A DNA stretch of 24,002 bases from JAKANT01 sp035502095 (GTDB lineage: Bacteria > Pseudomonadota > Gammaproteobacteria > Burkholderiales > Burkholderiaceae_F): contig DATJUX010000015.1 of assembly GCA_035502095.1 (NCBI GenBank), positions 1 to 24,002 of the forward strand. Reading direction: 5' to 3'. The notes under the pieces are model-generated. The model did no database searches. It was not told the DNA's origin and was given only the letters and a program-made list of their open reading frames with translations. Shown piece after piece: positions 14,832-23,925 of the stretch (position 1 is its first letter; each line of letters starts with the position of its first letter). The position numbers and the translations under genes are program-made.

Positions 14832-17167
14832 GCGCAGTTCCGAAGTACGGTCGCTTCGGCAGCGGGCGCGAGGTCAAGCGCATCGAGGACCCTGCGCTGG
14901 TGCGCGGCCAGGGTCGATTCGTCGACGATGTCTCCGACGCCGGGCAGCTGCGTCTCGTGTTCCTGCGTTCGTCGCGCGCGCACGCGCGCATCAAGTCGAT
15001 CGACACCCGCGCCGCGCTCGCGATGCCCGGCGTGGTGGCGATCATCACCGGGCGCGAGCTTGCCGACGCCAGACTCGGCGATTTCCCGGGTCCGCAAGGA
15101 TTCCAGCGCGGCAACGGGCAACCGGGCGCGGCGCCGCCGTACCCGGCGCTCGCCGTCGATGCCGTGCGCTTCGTCGGCCAGGGCGTCGCCGCGATCGTGG
15201 CGCAGACGCGCGCGCAGGCCGAGGCGGCGCGCGACGCGATCGACGTCGACTACGACGACCTGCCCGCGGTGATCGACGGGCGTGCTGCCGTCGCGCCGGG
15301 CGCCACGCTCGTGTGGCCCGATGCCCCCGGCAACATCGCCTGCGAAATGCGCCACGGTGATGCGGCCAAGGTCGCCGCCGCGTTCAAGAGCGCGGCCCAC
15401 GTGGTTTCGCTCGACCTCGTCAACCAGCGCCTCGCCCCGGTGCCGATGGAGCCGCGCGCCGTGCTCGCGACCGTCGAGAAGGGCGCGCAGCCGGAACAGG
15501 ACCGGTTGACGCTGCGCATGAGTTCGCAGATGCCATCGGGCGCGCGTGACGCGCTGTGCGACGGCATCCTGCACATTCCGCAGGAACGCGTGCGCGTCGT
15601 CGTCGGCGATGTCGGCGGCGGGTTCGGCATGAAGACCGGGCTCTATCCCGAAGATGCGGTGGTCGCGTACGCCGCGCTCAAGCTGCGCCGCGCGACCAAG
15701 TGGACCGCGGAGCGCGGCGACGAATTCCTCGCGGCCTTGCATGGACGCGATCTGATCTCCCGCGCCGAGCTCGCGCTCGACAAGGACGGCCGGATCCTCG
15801 CGCTGCGCACGCATTCGCTCGCCAACGTCGGCGCATACGGTCCGTTGGTGGGCGCGATCATCCAAATGCTGATCGGTCCGTGGGTGTCGACCAGCGTGTA
15901 CGACATTCCGCTCATCGACGAGCACATCCAGGCGGTGCTCACGCACACCAACCCCACCGGCCCGTATCGCGGCGCGGGCCGGCCCGAGAACATCTACATC
16001 ATCGAGCGCCTGATGGATGCAGCCGCGCGCAAGACCGGCCTCGATGCGGCGGAGATCCGGCGGCGCAACCTGGTCCGGCCGGAGCAGATGCCCTACAAGA
16101 ACGCGATGGGGCAGACGTACGACAGCGGCAATTTCCCGGCGCTGCTGGAACAGGGGCTGAAGCTCGCCGACTACGCGGGCTTCGACAAGCGCCTCGCCGG
16201 ATCGAAGGCGCGCGGCAAGCTGCGCGGGCGCGGATTGGTCACGTTCCTTGAGTGGACCAGCGGCAACGCGTTCGAAGAGCGCCTGACGATCGACATTTCG
16301 GGCGACGGGTACATCGAGGTCTACACCGCCACGCAGCAGATGGGGCAAGGCATCGCCACCAGCTATGCGCAGCTCGTGGTCGATGCCTTCGACGTGCCGA
16401 TCGAGCGCGTGCGGGTCGTGATGGGCGACACCGATCGCGGCAGCGGCTTCGGCAGCGCGGGATCGCGGTCGCTGTTCGTGGCGGGTTCGACTTTGCAGCT
16501 CGCCTCGCGCCAGGCGCTCGACAGGGCGCGCGACCTCGCGGGCGATGCGCTCGAAGTGGCAGGCGCTGACCTCGAGTATGCGAATGCCGAGTTCCGCATC
16601 GCCGGCACCGATCGCACCATCGGCCTGTTCGAACTCGCCGCGCGCCAGGACAAGCGTGTGATCCACGTCGACACGACGGGCAAGGTCGGCGGACCGAGCT
16701 GGCCCAACGGCTGCCACGTGTGCGAAGTGGAGGTCGACCCCGGCACGGGCGCGACGCAGATCGTCTCCTACATGTCGCTCAACGACATCGGCCGCGTGGT
16801 GAGCCCGATGATCGTGCGCGGGCAGCTCGACGGCGGCGCGGTGCAGGGCATCGGCCAGGCGCTGTGCGAGCAGGTCGTCTACGACCCCGAGAGCGGCCAG
16901 CTGCTGACCGGCAGCTTCATGGACTACGCGATGCCGCGCGCCGACATCATCGGCAGCTTCACCACCCGCACCGATGAATCGACGCCGTGCAAGACCAATC
17001 CGCTCGGCGCGAAAGGCGTCGGCGAACTCGGCACGATCGGCGCCACGCCGGCTGTAGTGATCGCGGTGATCGATGCCCTCGCCCGCGCGGGTGCCGAGGA
17101 CAGGGCGTTGAAGATGGACATGCCGCTGACACCGGAGAAGGTGTGGCGCGCGTTGAGCGGGAAGTGA
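14828..17167 (+). CDS. Molybdenum hydroxylase large subunit, form II CoxL-like (xanthine oxidase family)
   Basis: This is the catalytic subunit that binds the Mo-pyranopterin cytosine dinucleotide and hydroxylates its substrate with water as oxygen donor. It is 779 residues. Recognisable elements are VRGQGRFVDDV near the N-terminus (25-35), PMEPRA (206-211), DVGGGFGMK (261-269), the active-site loop PYRGAGR (379-385), QQMGQG in the Mo-binding half, and GVGELG near residues 730-735 with the conserved catalytic Glu. True (form I) CO dehydrogenases carry AYxCSFR with the Cu-binding Cys at this loop. The PYRGAGR form lacks that Cys, so CO oxidation is doubtful and an N-heterocycle or aldehyde substrate is as likely. 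ATG 14828 overlaps the small-subunit stop. No maturation genes (coxD, E, F, G) appear in the window. Confidence 0.9.
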
Positions 17168-17185
17168 TCGTTGCGGGAGGATTCG

Positions 17186-17206
17186 CTCCCCCGCAGGCGG
17201 GGGGAG
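17186..17206. repeat. Strong GC hairpin between large and medium hydroxylase genes
   Basis: CTCCCCCGC (17186-17194) and GCGGGGGGAG (17197-17206) form a nearly perfect stem with a 2-base loop and one extra G. It lies 18 bases after the large-subunit stop. Sequences of the type CTCCCCCGC-n-GCGGGGGAG are frequent intergenic repeats in GC-rich proteobacteria. Within an operon it could stabilise the upstream mRNA or attenuate expression of the medium subunit. No T-tract follows. Confidence 0.55.
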
Positions 17207-17252
17207 GGGATGCGTCCAGATGGCATGACAGAACAAACAAAGTGAACCCACC

Positions 17253-18050
17253 ATGAACGAATTCAACTTCCATCGTCCCGATTCGGTCGCCGCGGCGCTC
17301 GCACAGCGGCGCAAGGCTGCCGACGGGCGCTTCCTTGCCGGCGGCCAGTCGCTGCTGGGCGCGATGAAGCTCGGGCTGGCGGCGCCGGAGGAACTCATCG
17401 ACCTGGCGCGGGTGCGCGAACTGGCGGGCATCACGGTCGACGGTTCGTCCATTCGCATCGGAGCCATGACGACGCACGCGTCGGTCGCGGCGTCGCCGGA
17501 GGTGCGCTCGCGCCTGCCGGGGCTGGCGCGCCTCGCCGACGGCATCGGCGATCCGTCGGTGCGTTCGCGCGGAACGATCGGCGGCAGCCTCGCCAACAAC
17601 GATCCCGCCGCGTGTTATCCCGCCGGCGTGCTCGGCCTGGGCGCGACGATCGAGACCGATCGCCGCAAGATCGCGGCCGACGACTTCTTCCGTGGCCTCT
17701 ACGAGACCGCACTCGAGCCCGACGAGCTGCTCGTAGCCGTCCGCTTCCCCGTCGCGCAGAACACCGGCTGGGTCAAGATGCCGCAGCCGGCATCGCGCTT
17801 CTCGCTCGTCGGCGTGTTCGTCAGTCGCGGCACGCCGGGCGTGCGGGTGGCGGTGACGGGTGCAAGAGCGTGCGCCTTCCGCGTCCCGGCACTCGAGCAG
17901 GCGCTGGCGAAGGACTTCTCCGTGAAAGCCTGTGAGGGCGTGCGCATCGAGCCGGCCGGGATGAACCGCGACATCCACGCTTCGCCCGAGTACCGCGCGC
18001 ACCTGGTCGGCGTGCTGGCGCAGCGTGCCGTGGCGCAGGCGCTGGGCTGA
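17253..18050 (+). CDS. Molybdenum hydroxylase medium subunit, FAD-binding (CoxM-like)
   Basis: This subunit takes electrons from the small subunit to the external acceptor through FAD. The 265 residues show the two FAD motifs of the family: AGGQSLL (29-35) and TIGGSLANNDPAAC (108-121), followed by the FFRGLYETALEPDELL segment typical of CoxM. The C-terminal domain (PEYRAHLVGVLAQRA) is complete, although the protein is slightly short for the family (around 285-290). Start ATG 17253 is preceded by only a weak ribosome site. It stands third in the order small-large-medium, separated from the large subunit by 85 bases that include a strong hairpin. Known coxMSL operons put the medium gene first. 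Confidence 0.92.
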   Translation: MNEFNFHRPDSVAAALAQRRKAADGRFLAGGQSLLGAMKLGLAAPEELIDLARVRELAGITVDGSSIRIGAMTTHASVAASPEVRSRLPGLARLADGIGDPSVRSRGTIGGSLANNDPAACYPAGVLGLGATIETDRRKIAADDFFRGLYETALEPDELLVAVRFPVAQNTGWVKMPQPASRFSLVGVFVSRGTPGVRVAVTGARACAFRVPALEQALAKDFSVKACEGVRIEPAGMNRDIHASPEYRAHLVGVLAQRAVAQALG

Positions 18051-18099
18051 ACGCATCGGCGCACCTATAACGACAAGAAACGAGAACCGGAGGCAGACG

Positions 18100-19419
18100 A
18101 TGGCGGACGCGATTCCGGCTGCAGCGCAGAAGAAGCTCCCGCCGGCGGGTTGGATACTGATCGCGATGGTGGCCGGCATCCTCCTCGGCTACATGATCTT
18201 CACCAGCTTTCCCGACAAGAAGATCGCGTCGCAGATCGCCGGTTACGTATCGATCGTGTCCGACGTGTTCCTGCGCCTGATCAAGATGCTGATCGGTCCG
18301 CTCGTGTTCTCCACGCTGGTGGTGGGCATCGCCCACCTCGGCGACGCGAAGTCGGTCGGGCGCGTATTCGGCAAGGCGCTCGCGTGGTTCATCACCGCAT
18401 CGCTGGCCTCGCTCATCCTCGGCCTGTTCCTGGCCAACCTGCTGCAGCCCGGACACGACCTGGGCCTGCCGCTGCCGGACATCGGTGCCTCGGCGAACCT
18501 CGCGACCGCGAAGTTCACGGTGAAGGACTTCGTGAGCCACCTGGTGCCGAAGTCGTTCGCCGAAGCCATGTCGAACAACGAGATCCTGCAGATCGTCGTG
18601 TTCTCGATGTTCTTCGGCGTGGCGCTGGCCTCGCTCGGGGAGCGCGCCAAGACCCTGATCGCGGCGATCGACGAACTGGCGCACGCCATGCTCAAGATCA
18701 CCGGCTACGTGATGAAGCTGGCGCCGCTCGCCGTTGCGGCCGCGATGGCGGCCACCGTGGCGGTGAACGGCCTCGAGATCCTGGTCCGCTTCGCCGTGTT
18801 CATGGGCGACTTCTACATCGGCCTGATCCTGCTCTGGTCGCTTGTCGTCGGCGTCGGTTTCCTGTTCCTCGGGCCGCGGGTGCTCAAGCTGCTGGTTCTG
18901 ATCAAGGAGGCGTTCCTGCTCGCGTTCGCCACCGCGAGCTCCGAGGCCGCATACCCGAAGCTGCTCGATGCGCTGGACCGCTTCGGCGTGCGGCGCAAGA
19001 TCTCGAGCTTCGTGATGCCGATGGGGTACTCGTTCAACCTCGACGGCTCGATGATGTATTGCACGTTCGCCGTGCTGTTCATCGCGCAGGCGTACGCCAT
19101 CCCGCTGTCGCTCGGCACGCAGGTCACGATGCTGCTGATCCTGATGCTCACCTCCAAGGGCATGGCAGGCGTGCCGCGCGCCTCGCTGGTGGTGATCGCG
19201 GCGACGCTGAACCAGTTCAACATCCCCGAGGCGGGGCTGCTCCTGATCCTGGGCATCGACACGTTCCTCGACATGGGTCGCTCCGCGACCAATGCGGTCG
19301 GCAACTCGATCGCCACCGCGGTGGTCGCCAAGTGGGAAGGCGAACTGATGCCGGAGGCCGAGGCGGCCGCGAACGCACGGACACTCGACACCGCCGAGCC
19401 GCAAGTCAGTCACGCCTGA
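18100..19419 (+). CDS. Dicarboxylate/amino-acid:cation symporter (DAACS family, GltP/DctA type)
   Basis: This secondary transporter takes up an anionic amino acid or C4-dicarboxylate with Na+ or H+. It has 439 residues. The family core is visible: the serine-rich re-entrant loop ATASSEAAYP (277-286), SFNLDGSMMY (311-320), SKGMAGVPRAS (352-362), and DMGRSATNAVGN (391-402). By alignment from memory with the archaeal homologue GltPh, Asp391 is at the position that binds the substrate amino group, favouring an amino acid. The last Asn (402) replaces an Asp that binds sodium, as in DctA-type members. Start ATG 18100 follows GGAGG at seven bases; the earlier open frame is not coding-like. It lies 49 bases after the hydroxylase medium subunit and 8 before a binding-protein gene, so one transcript is likely. 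Confidence 0.9.
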   Translation: MADAIPAAAQKKLPPAGWILIAMVAGILLGYMIFTSFPDKKIASQIAGYVSIVSDVFLRLIKMLIGPLVFSTLVVGIAHLGDAKSVGRVFGKALAWFITASLASLILGLFLANLLQPGHDLGLPLPDIGASANLATAKFTVKDFVSHLVPKSFAEAMSNNEILQIVVFSMFFGVALASLGERAKTLIAAIDELAHAMLKITGYVMKLAPLAVAAAMAATVAVNGLEILVRFAVFMGDFYIGLILLWSLVVGVGFLFLGPRVLKLLVLIKEAFLLAFATASSEAAYPKLLDALDRFGVRRKISSFVMPMGYSFNLDGSMMYCTFAVLFIAQAYAIPLSLGTQVTMLLILMLTSKGMAGVPRASLVVIAATLNQFNIPEAGLLLILGIDTFLDMGRSATNAVGNSIATAVVAKWEGELMPEAEAAANARTLDTAEPQVSHA

Positions 19420-19427
19420 GGCGCGCC

Positions 19428-20342
19428 ATGGGGTTCGCAAGGCGAATGGTCCGGCGCGCGGCGGCGGCGCTCCTGCTGGCCGCGAGCGCCGGCGTGGGCG
19501 CGCAGACCGCCCCGGTCGAGCTGACCGGCACGCTGCAGAAGGTGCACGACTCGGGCTCGATCACGATCGGGCATCGCGAGGCGTCGATTCCCTTCTCGTA
19601 CCGCTCGGTGAAGGGCGAGCCGGTCGGTTATTCGATCGACCTGTGCAAGCTGCTCGTCGATGCGATCGGCGCGGCGGTCGGGCGCGAGGTCGAGATCAAG
19701 TGGCAGCCGGTGACGCCGGAGACGCGCCTGCAGGCGGTCGCCAGCGGCGAGGTCGACCTGGAATGCGGGTCGACCACCAACAACCTCGAGCGGCAGAAAA
19801 TGGTGGGGTTCTCGCCGACGATCTTCGTCTCCGGCACCAAGCTGCTGGTGAAGAAGGGCTCGCGCATCCGGTCGTTTCGCGACCTCGCCGGCAAGCGCGT
19901 CGTCGTGACCGCCGGCACCACCAACGAAAAGGCCATGCACGACCTCGCGGCGAAGTTCAAGATCGACATGATCCTGAGCACGACGCCCGATCACGGGACG
20001 TCGTTCGCGGAGCTGAAAGCCGGCAAGGCCGATGCCTTCGCCACCGACGACGTGCTGCTGTACGGACTCATCGCCGAGGCAAAGGCGCAGGCCGACTACG
20101 TCGTGACCGGCGAGTTCCTCTCCTACGATCCGTACGGGATCGTCTATCGCAAGGGCGACACGCAGCTGGCGCAGCTGATCAACGAGACGTTCCGCAGCCT
20201 CGCCGAAGACCGCGAGATCGAGCGCCGCTACGAGAAGTGGTTCCTGAAAAAGCTGCCCTCGGGCGTGACGTTGAATCTGCCGATGAGCGCGCAGCTGGAA
20301 ACGATCATCGCGACGCTGGCGGCGCGGCCGGAGACGGAGTGA
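19428..20342 (+). CDS. Periplasmic amino-acid-binding protein (solute-binding protein family 3, GltI-like)
   Basis: The 304-residue product has a Sec signal peptide (MGFARRMVRRAAAALLLAAS, likely cleaved after AGVGA near residue 25). A two-lobed type II binding-protein domain follows. Landmarks are GSITIGHREASIPFSYR, the family pattern GxSIDLCKLL, VDLECGSTTNN (lobe hinge and ligand region), and FATDDVLLYGLI in lobe 2. The C-terminus ERRYEKWFLKKLP is typical of glutamate/aspartate-binding members, so acidic amino acids are the best guess. ATG 19428 is 8 bases after the symporter stop. No ABC permease or ATPase follows; the next gene is on the other strand. It may serve a remote ABC system or have another partner. 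Confidence 0.88.
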   Translation: MGFARRMVRRAAAALLLAASAGVGAQTAPVELTGTLQKVHDSGSITIGHREASIPFSYRSVKGEPVGYSIDLCKLLVDAIGAAVGREVEIKWQPVTPETRLQAVASGEVDLECGSTTNNLERQKMVGFSPTIFVSGTKLLVKKGSRIRSFRDLAGKRVVVTAGTTNEKAMHDLAAKFKIDMILSTTPDHGTSFAELKAGKADAFATDDVLLYGLIAEAKAQADYVVTGEFLSYDPYGIVYRKGDTQLAQLINETFRSLAEDREIERRYEKWFLKKLPSGVTLNLPMSAQLETIIATLAARPETE

Positions 20343-20363
20343 GGCAGCGGCGGCCGCAAACGA

Positions 20364-21338
20364 TCACTCCACCGCCAACCCCTTCGCCCTCAACCATTCC
20401 GCATTGAATAACCGCTGCGAATACAACCCGCCGCGATCGCACAGCAGCGTCACGATCGTGTGGCCCGGCCCGAGCTTGCGCGCGACCTCCACCGCGGCCG
20501 CGACATTGATCCCGCTCGACCCGCCGACGAACAGCCCCTCCTCGCGCAAGAGGCGATAAACCATCTTCACGCAGGCCGGGTCGTCGATCGCGACCGCGTC
20601 GTCGATCGGCGTGCCTTCGAGATTGGCGGTGATGCGGGTGGTGCCGATGCCTTCGGTGATCGAACTGCCGCTCGCTTTCAGTTCGCCGGTCTTGACCCAG
20701 TTGTAGAGCGCACTGCCGGTGGGATCGGCGAGCACGATGCGGACCGCGGGCTGCTCGATCCTGAGGTAGCGCGCCACGCCGGCGAGCGTCCCGCCGGTGC
20801 CGGTGGCGCACACGAACGCATCGATCCTGCCCTGCGTATCGCGCAGGATCTCCGGCCCGGTGGTCTCGATGTGAGCCTGCCGGTTGACGATGTTGTCGAA
20901 CTGGTTGGCCCAGATCGCGTTCGGCAGGCTTGCCGCGAGGCGTCCGGCGATCTTCTGGTAGTTGTCGTCGTCGGCGTAGGGCCTGGGCGGCACCGGCCGC
21001 ACTTCGGCGCCCAGGGTGCGCAGCAGCTCCATCTTCTCGGGCGACTGGCTGTCCGGAATCACGATCACGCAGCGGTAGCCGCGCGCCGCGCAGATGTGCG
21101 CGAGGCCGATGCCCGTGTTGCCCGCGGTGCCTTCCACCACCGTGCCGCCGGGTTTCAATGTGCCGCGCCGCTCGGCGTCGCGCACGATGTAGAGCGCCGC
21201 GCGGTCCTTCACCGAGCCGCCGGGATTGAGGAACTCGGCCTTGCCGAGGATCTCGCACCCGGTTTCTTCGCTCACGCGCGCAAGGCGGATGAGCGGCGTG
21301 TTGCCCACCGTGCCGGTGAAGCCTTCGCGGAATGCCAT
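20364..21338 (-). CDS. cysK: Cysteine synthase A-family enzyme (O-acetylserine sulfhydrylase, PLP-dependent)
   Basis: This cytosolic enzyme makes L-cysteine from O-acetylserine and sulfide, using pyridoxal phosphate. Its 324 residues are normal length. The PLP lysine is Lys44 in NPGGSVKDRAA. The substrate loop is TAGNTGIGLA (71-80); the common bacterial form is TSGNTGIGLA, and the Ser-to-Ala change is also known to me from other cysteine synthases. The phosphate-binding loop CATGTGGTLAG and the C-terminal GGSSGIN are intact. Start ATG 21338 follows GGAGG; an open frame continuing 73 codons upstream is not coding-like. The gene converges on the binding-protein gene (21-base gap) and diverges from cstA. 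A cystathionine beta-synthase-like activity cannot be excluded. Confidence 0.9.
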   Translation of the reverse strand: MAFREGFTGTVGNTPLIRLARVSEETGCEILGKAEFLNPGGSVKDRAALYIVRDAERRGTLKPGGTVVEGTAGNTGIGLAHICAARGYRCVIVIPDSQSPEKMELLRTLGAEVRPVPPRPYADDDNYQKIAGRLAASLPNAIWANQFDNIVNRQAHIETTGPEILRDTQGRIDAFVCATGTGGTLAGVARYLRIEQPAVRIVLADPTGSALYNWVKTGELKASGSSITEGIGTTRITANLEGTPIDDAVAIDDPACVKMVYRLLREEGLFVGGSSGINVAAAVEVARKLGPGHTIVTLLCDRGGLYSQRLFNAEWLRAKGLAVE

Positions 21339-21578
21339 CGCCGGACCTCCCTGTCGCCGCAGCGTATGCACTCGAACCATTATGCGTTCGATCCGCACGT
21401 TGCTCGCGATGCAGCAAAGAGACTGCGGCGAGGAGACGGCGGAACCTCGGATCGAGCGCAGGGTCCATTGCAAGCGCGGCGCATAAACATCCTCGCATCG
21501 CGCAGGCAAGGAATAAGATCCGCGGCCGGGCTCGGTATAGCCTGACAGAGCATCCACGTCACTCGGCTCGGAGGTGCC
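21339..21578. promoter_or_regulatory. Divergent control region between cysK and cstA
   Basis: These 240 bases contain the start signals of two divergent genes. An inverted repeat TCGAAC-N8-GTTCGA (21372-21391) lies 34 bases upstream of the cysK start and could be an operator. TATAGC at about 21535-21540, 39 bases before the cstA start, resembles a -10 box but no good -35 is paired with it. cstA is commonly under carbon-starvation control; no clear CRP site is visible. Confidence 0.35.
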
Positions 21579-23642
21579 ATGAATCGGATTGCGCCGGTCG
21601 TCGTCTGGCCCTTGATCGCGATCGTCGGGGCCTTTTCCTTCGCAGCACTAGCGCTGAATCGTGGCGAGAGCGTCAACGCGGTGTGGCTGGTGACCGCGGC
21701 GCTCAGCGTCTATCTGATCGCGTATCGCTTCTACAGCAAGTTCATCGCGGAGAAGGTGCTGCAGCTCGACGACAGCCGCCTCACGCCGGCGTACCGTCAC
21801 AACGACGGCATGGACTACGTGCCCACCAACAAGTGGGTGCTGTACGGCCACCACTTCGCGGCGATCGCCGGCGCGGGGCCGCTGGTGGGCCCGGTGCTGG
21901 CGGCGCAGATGGGCTACCTGCCGGGCACGCTGTGGATCCTCGCCGGCGTCGTGGTCGCCGGTGCGGTGCAGGACTTCATCGTGCTGTTCGTCTCGATGCG
22001 GCGCGACGGCAAGTCGCTCGGCGAGATGATCAAGATGGAGCTCGGCCCGATTCCCGGCGCGCTCGCGCTGGTGGGCGTGCTCGCCATCATGATCATCATC
22101 CTGGCGGTGCTGAGCCTGGTGGTCGTGAAGGCGCTGACGGCCAGTCCATGGGGACTGTTCACCATCGCGGCGACGATCCCGATCGCGCTCCTCATGGGCA
22201 TCTACATGCGCGTGATCCGGCCCGGACGCGTCGGCGAAGCGTCGGCGTTCGGCGTGGTGCTGCTGCTCGCGTCGATCATCTTCGGCCGCACGGTCGCGGA
22301 GGATCCGACGTGGGCCGGCATCTTCACGCTGACCGGTACGCAACTTGCCTGGGGCCTCATCATCTACGGCGCGGTCGCCGCCAGCCTGCCGGTGTGGCTG
22401 ATGCTCGCGCCGCGCGACTACTTGAGCACGTTCCTGAAGATCGGCACGGTGGCGGCGCTTGCACTCGGGATCTACCTGGTCGCGCCGAAGCTCGCGATGC
22501 CGGCGCTGTCGCGCTTCGTCGACGGAACCGGCCCGGTGTTCTCGGGCACGCTGTTTCCGTTCCTCTTCATCACGATCGCGTGCGGCTCGGTGTCCGGCTT
22601 CCACTCGCTGATCTCCTCGGGCACGACGCCGAAGATGGTCGAGAAGGAGTCGCATACACGCTTCATCGGCTTCGGCGGCATGCTGGCCGAATCATTCGTG
22701 GCGATCATGGCGCTCACGGCCGCGTGCGTGCTCGAACCGGGCGTCTACTTCGCCATGAACGCGCCGGCGGCGGTGGTCGGCACCACGGCCGAGAACGCCG
22801 CCAAGGTGATCTCCGAGTGGGGCTTCGTGATCACGCCCGAGCTGATCCATCAGACCGCGAAGGACATCGGCGAGACCACAATCCTCGCGCGCGCGGGCGG
22901 CGCGCCGACGCTCGCCGTCGGCATGGCGCAGATCCTGGCGCAGGCGCTCGGCGGCAAGACGATGGAGGCGTTCTGGTACCACTTCGCCATCCTGTTCGAG
23001 GCGCTGTTCATCCTCACCGCGGTCGACGCCGGCACCCGGGTCGGGCGGTTCATGATCCAGGACATGCTCGGCCACGTGTACAAGCCGCTCGGCAACACCG
23101 AGTTCCTGCCCGCGAACGTGTTCGCCACGCTGATCTGCGTCGGCCTGTGGGGCTACTTCCTCTACCAGGGCGTGGTCGATCCGCTCGGCGGCATCAACAC
23201 GCTGTGGCAGCTGTTCGGCGTCGGCAACCAGATGCTGGCCGGCATCGCGCTGCTGCTGTGCACGACGGTGCTCGTCAAGATGAAGCGCGAGCGCTACGTG
23301 TGGGTGACGCTCCTGCCCACGGCCTGGCTGCTCATCACCACGCTGAGCGCCGGAGTGGAGAAAATCTTCAGCGGCGATCCGAAGGTCGGCTTCATCGCAC
23401 TCGCCGACCGCTTCGGCGCCGCCGCTGCCAAGGGCACCGTGCTCGCGCCCGCGAAGTCGATCGCCGAGATGCAGCGGGTGGCGTTCAACAACTACCTCGA
23501 CGCGGTGGTGTGCGGCGTGTTCGTCGTGCTGGTGCTGGCGATGTGCGTCTATGCGATCAAGATCGGCATGCAGGCGCTGAAGGCGACGCAGCCGACTGCG
23601 GTCGAGACGCCGTACCTCGAAGCGAAGGGAGCGGGCGCGTGA
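21579..23642 (+). CDS. cstA: CstA-family carbon starvation / pyruvate (peptide) transporter
   Basis: This large inner-membrane transporter belongs to the CstA/BtsT family, whose members import pyruvate or peptides during carbon limitation. It has 687 residues, the usual size, with about 16-18 hydrophobic segments. The family core is conserved: DGMDYVPTNKWVLYGHHFAAIAG (split across about residues 76-98), GAGPLVGPVLAAQMGYLPG, VQDFIVLFVSMRRDGKSLGEM, and SGFHSLISSGTTPKM. The middle region MEAFWYHFAILFEALFILT and the segment DAGTRVGRFM are also typical. Start ATG 21579 follows GGAGG at five bases. Its stop overlaps the start of the small YbdD-like gene (GTGA). CstA and BtsT cannot be separated with certainty by sequence reading alone. 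Confidence 0.95.
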   Translation: MNRIAPVVVWPLIAIVGAFSFAALALNRGESVNAVWLVTAALSVYLIAYRFYSKFIAEKVLQLDDSRLTPAYRHNDGMDYVPTNKWVLYGHHFAAIAGAGPLVGPVLAAQMGYLPGTLWILAGVVVAGAVQDFIVLFVSMRRDGKSLGEMIKMELGPIPGALALVGVLAIMIIILAVLSLVVVKALTASPWGLFTIAATIPIALLMGIYMRVIRPGRVGEASAFGVVLLLASIIFGRTVAEDPTWAGIFTLTGTQLAWGLIIYGAVAASLPVWLMLAPRDYLSTFLKIGTVAALALGIYLVAPKLAMPALSRFVDGTGPVFSGTLFPFLFITIACGSVSGFHSLISSGTTPKMVEKESHTRFIGFGGMLAESFVAIMALTAACVLEPGVYFAMNAPAAVVGTTAENAAKVISEWGFVITPELIHQTAKDIGETTILARAGGAPTLAVGMAQILAQALGGKTMEAFWYHFAILFEALFILTAVDAGTRVGRFMIQDMLGHVYKPLGNTEFLPANVFATLICVGLWGYFLYQGVVDPLGGINTLWQLFGVGNQMLAGIALLLCTTVLVKMKRERYVWVTLLPTAWLLITTLSAGVEKIFSGDPKVGFIALADRFGAAAAKGTVLAPAKSIAEMQRVAFNNYLDAVVCGVFVVLVLAMCVYAIKIGMQALKATQPTAVETPYLEAKGAGA

Positions 23643-23890
23643 GCGGGAACGCGGCGCCGGTCGCAACGGTCGGAACGGACGAGGCGCGCCGGGCCAGGCG
23701 CGCCCGCCTGCTCGAGCGGGCGCGGGCGCTGCGCAAGGCGTACCTGCAGATCTTCGGGATCCCCGACTACCGGGGCTACGTGGAGCACATGGCGGCCAGG
23801 CACCCCGGCGAGGCAGTGCTGTCGCAACGCGAGTTCTTCGCGTGCGCGATCGACCGCAAGTATTCGCGCAAAGGGCCGCGCTGCTGCTAG
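23639..23890 (+). CDS. YbdD/YjiX-family small protein, partner of CstA
   Basis: This small soluble protein of 83 residues belongs to the YbdD/YjiX (DUF466) family, which is nearly always encoded just after CstA or BtsT and is needed for transport by them in E. coli. The family core is clear: YLQIFGIPDYRGYVEHM (residues ~37-53), HPGEAVLSQREFFACAID, and the Cys-rich end RKGPRCC. The N-terminus is about 20 residues longer than the shortest homologues and rich in Arg and Ala. The GTG start at 23639 overlaps the cstA stop, indicating translational coupling. Confidence 0.9.
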   Translation: MSGNAAPVATVGTDEARRARRARLLERARALRKAYLQIFGIPDYRGYVEHMAARHPGEAVLSQREFFACAIDRKYSRKGPRCC

Positions 23891-23925
23891 CTCGCGACAC
23901 TTTCGGGTAAACTTCGCGGCCGCGC

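Noticed and set aside
20460..21545. A 361-codon plus-strand frame across the cysteine synthase gene
   Set aside because: Antisense to a complete PLP enzyme with all its motifs; no protein family recognised in the frame.
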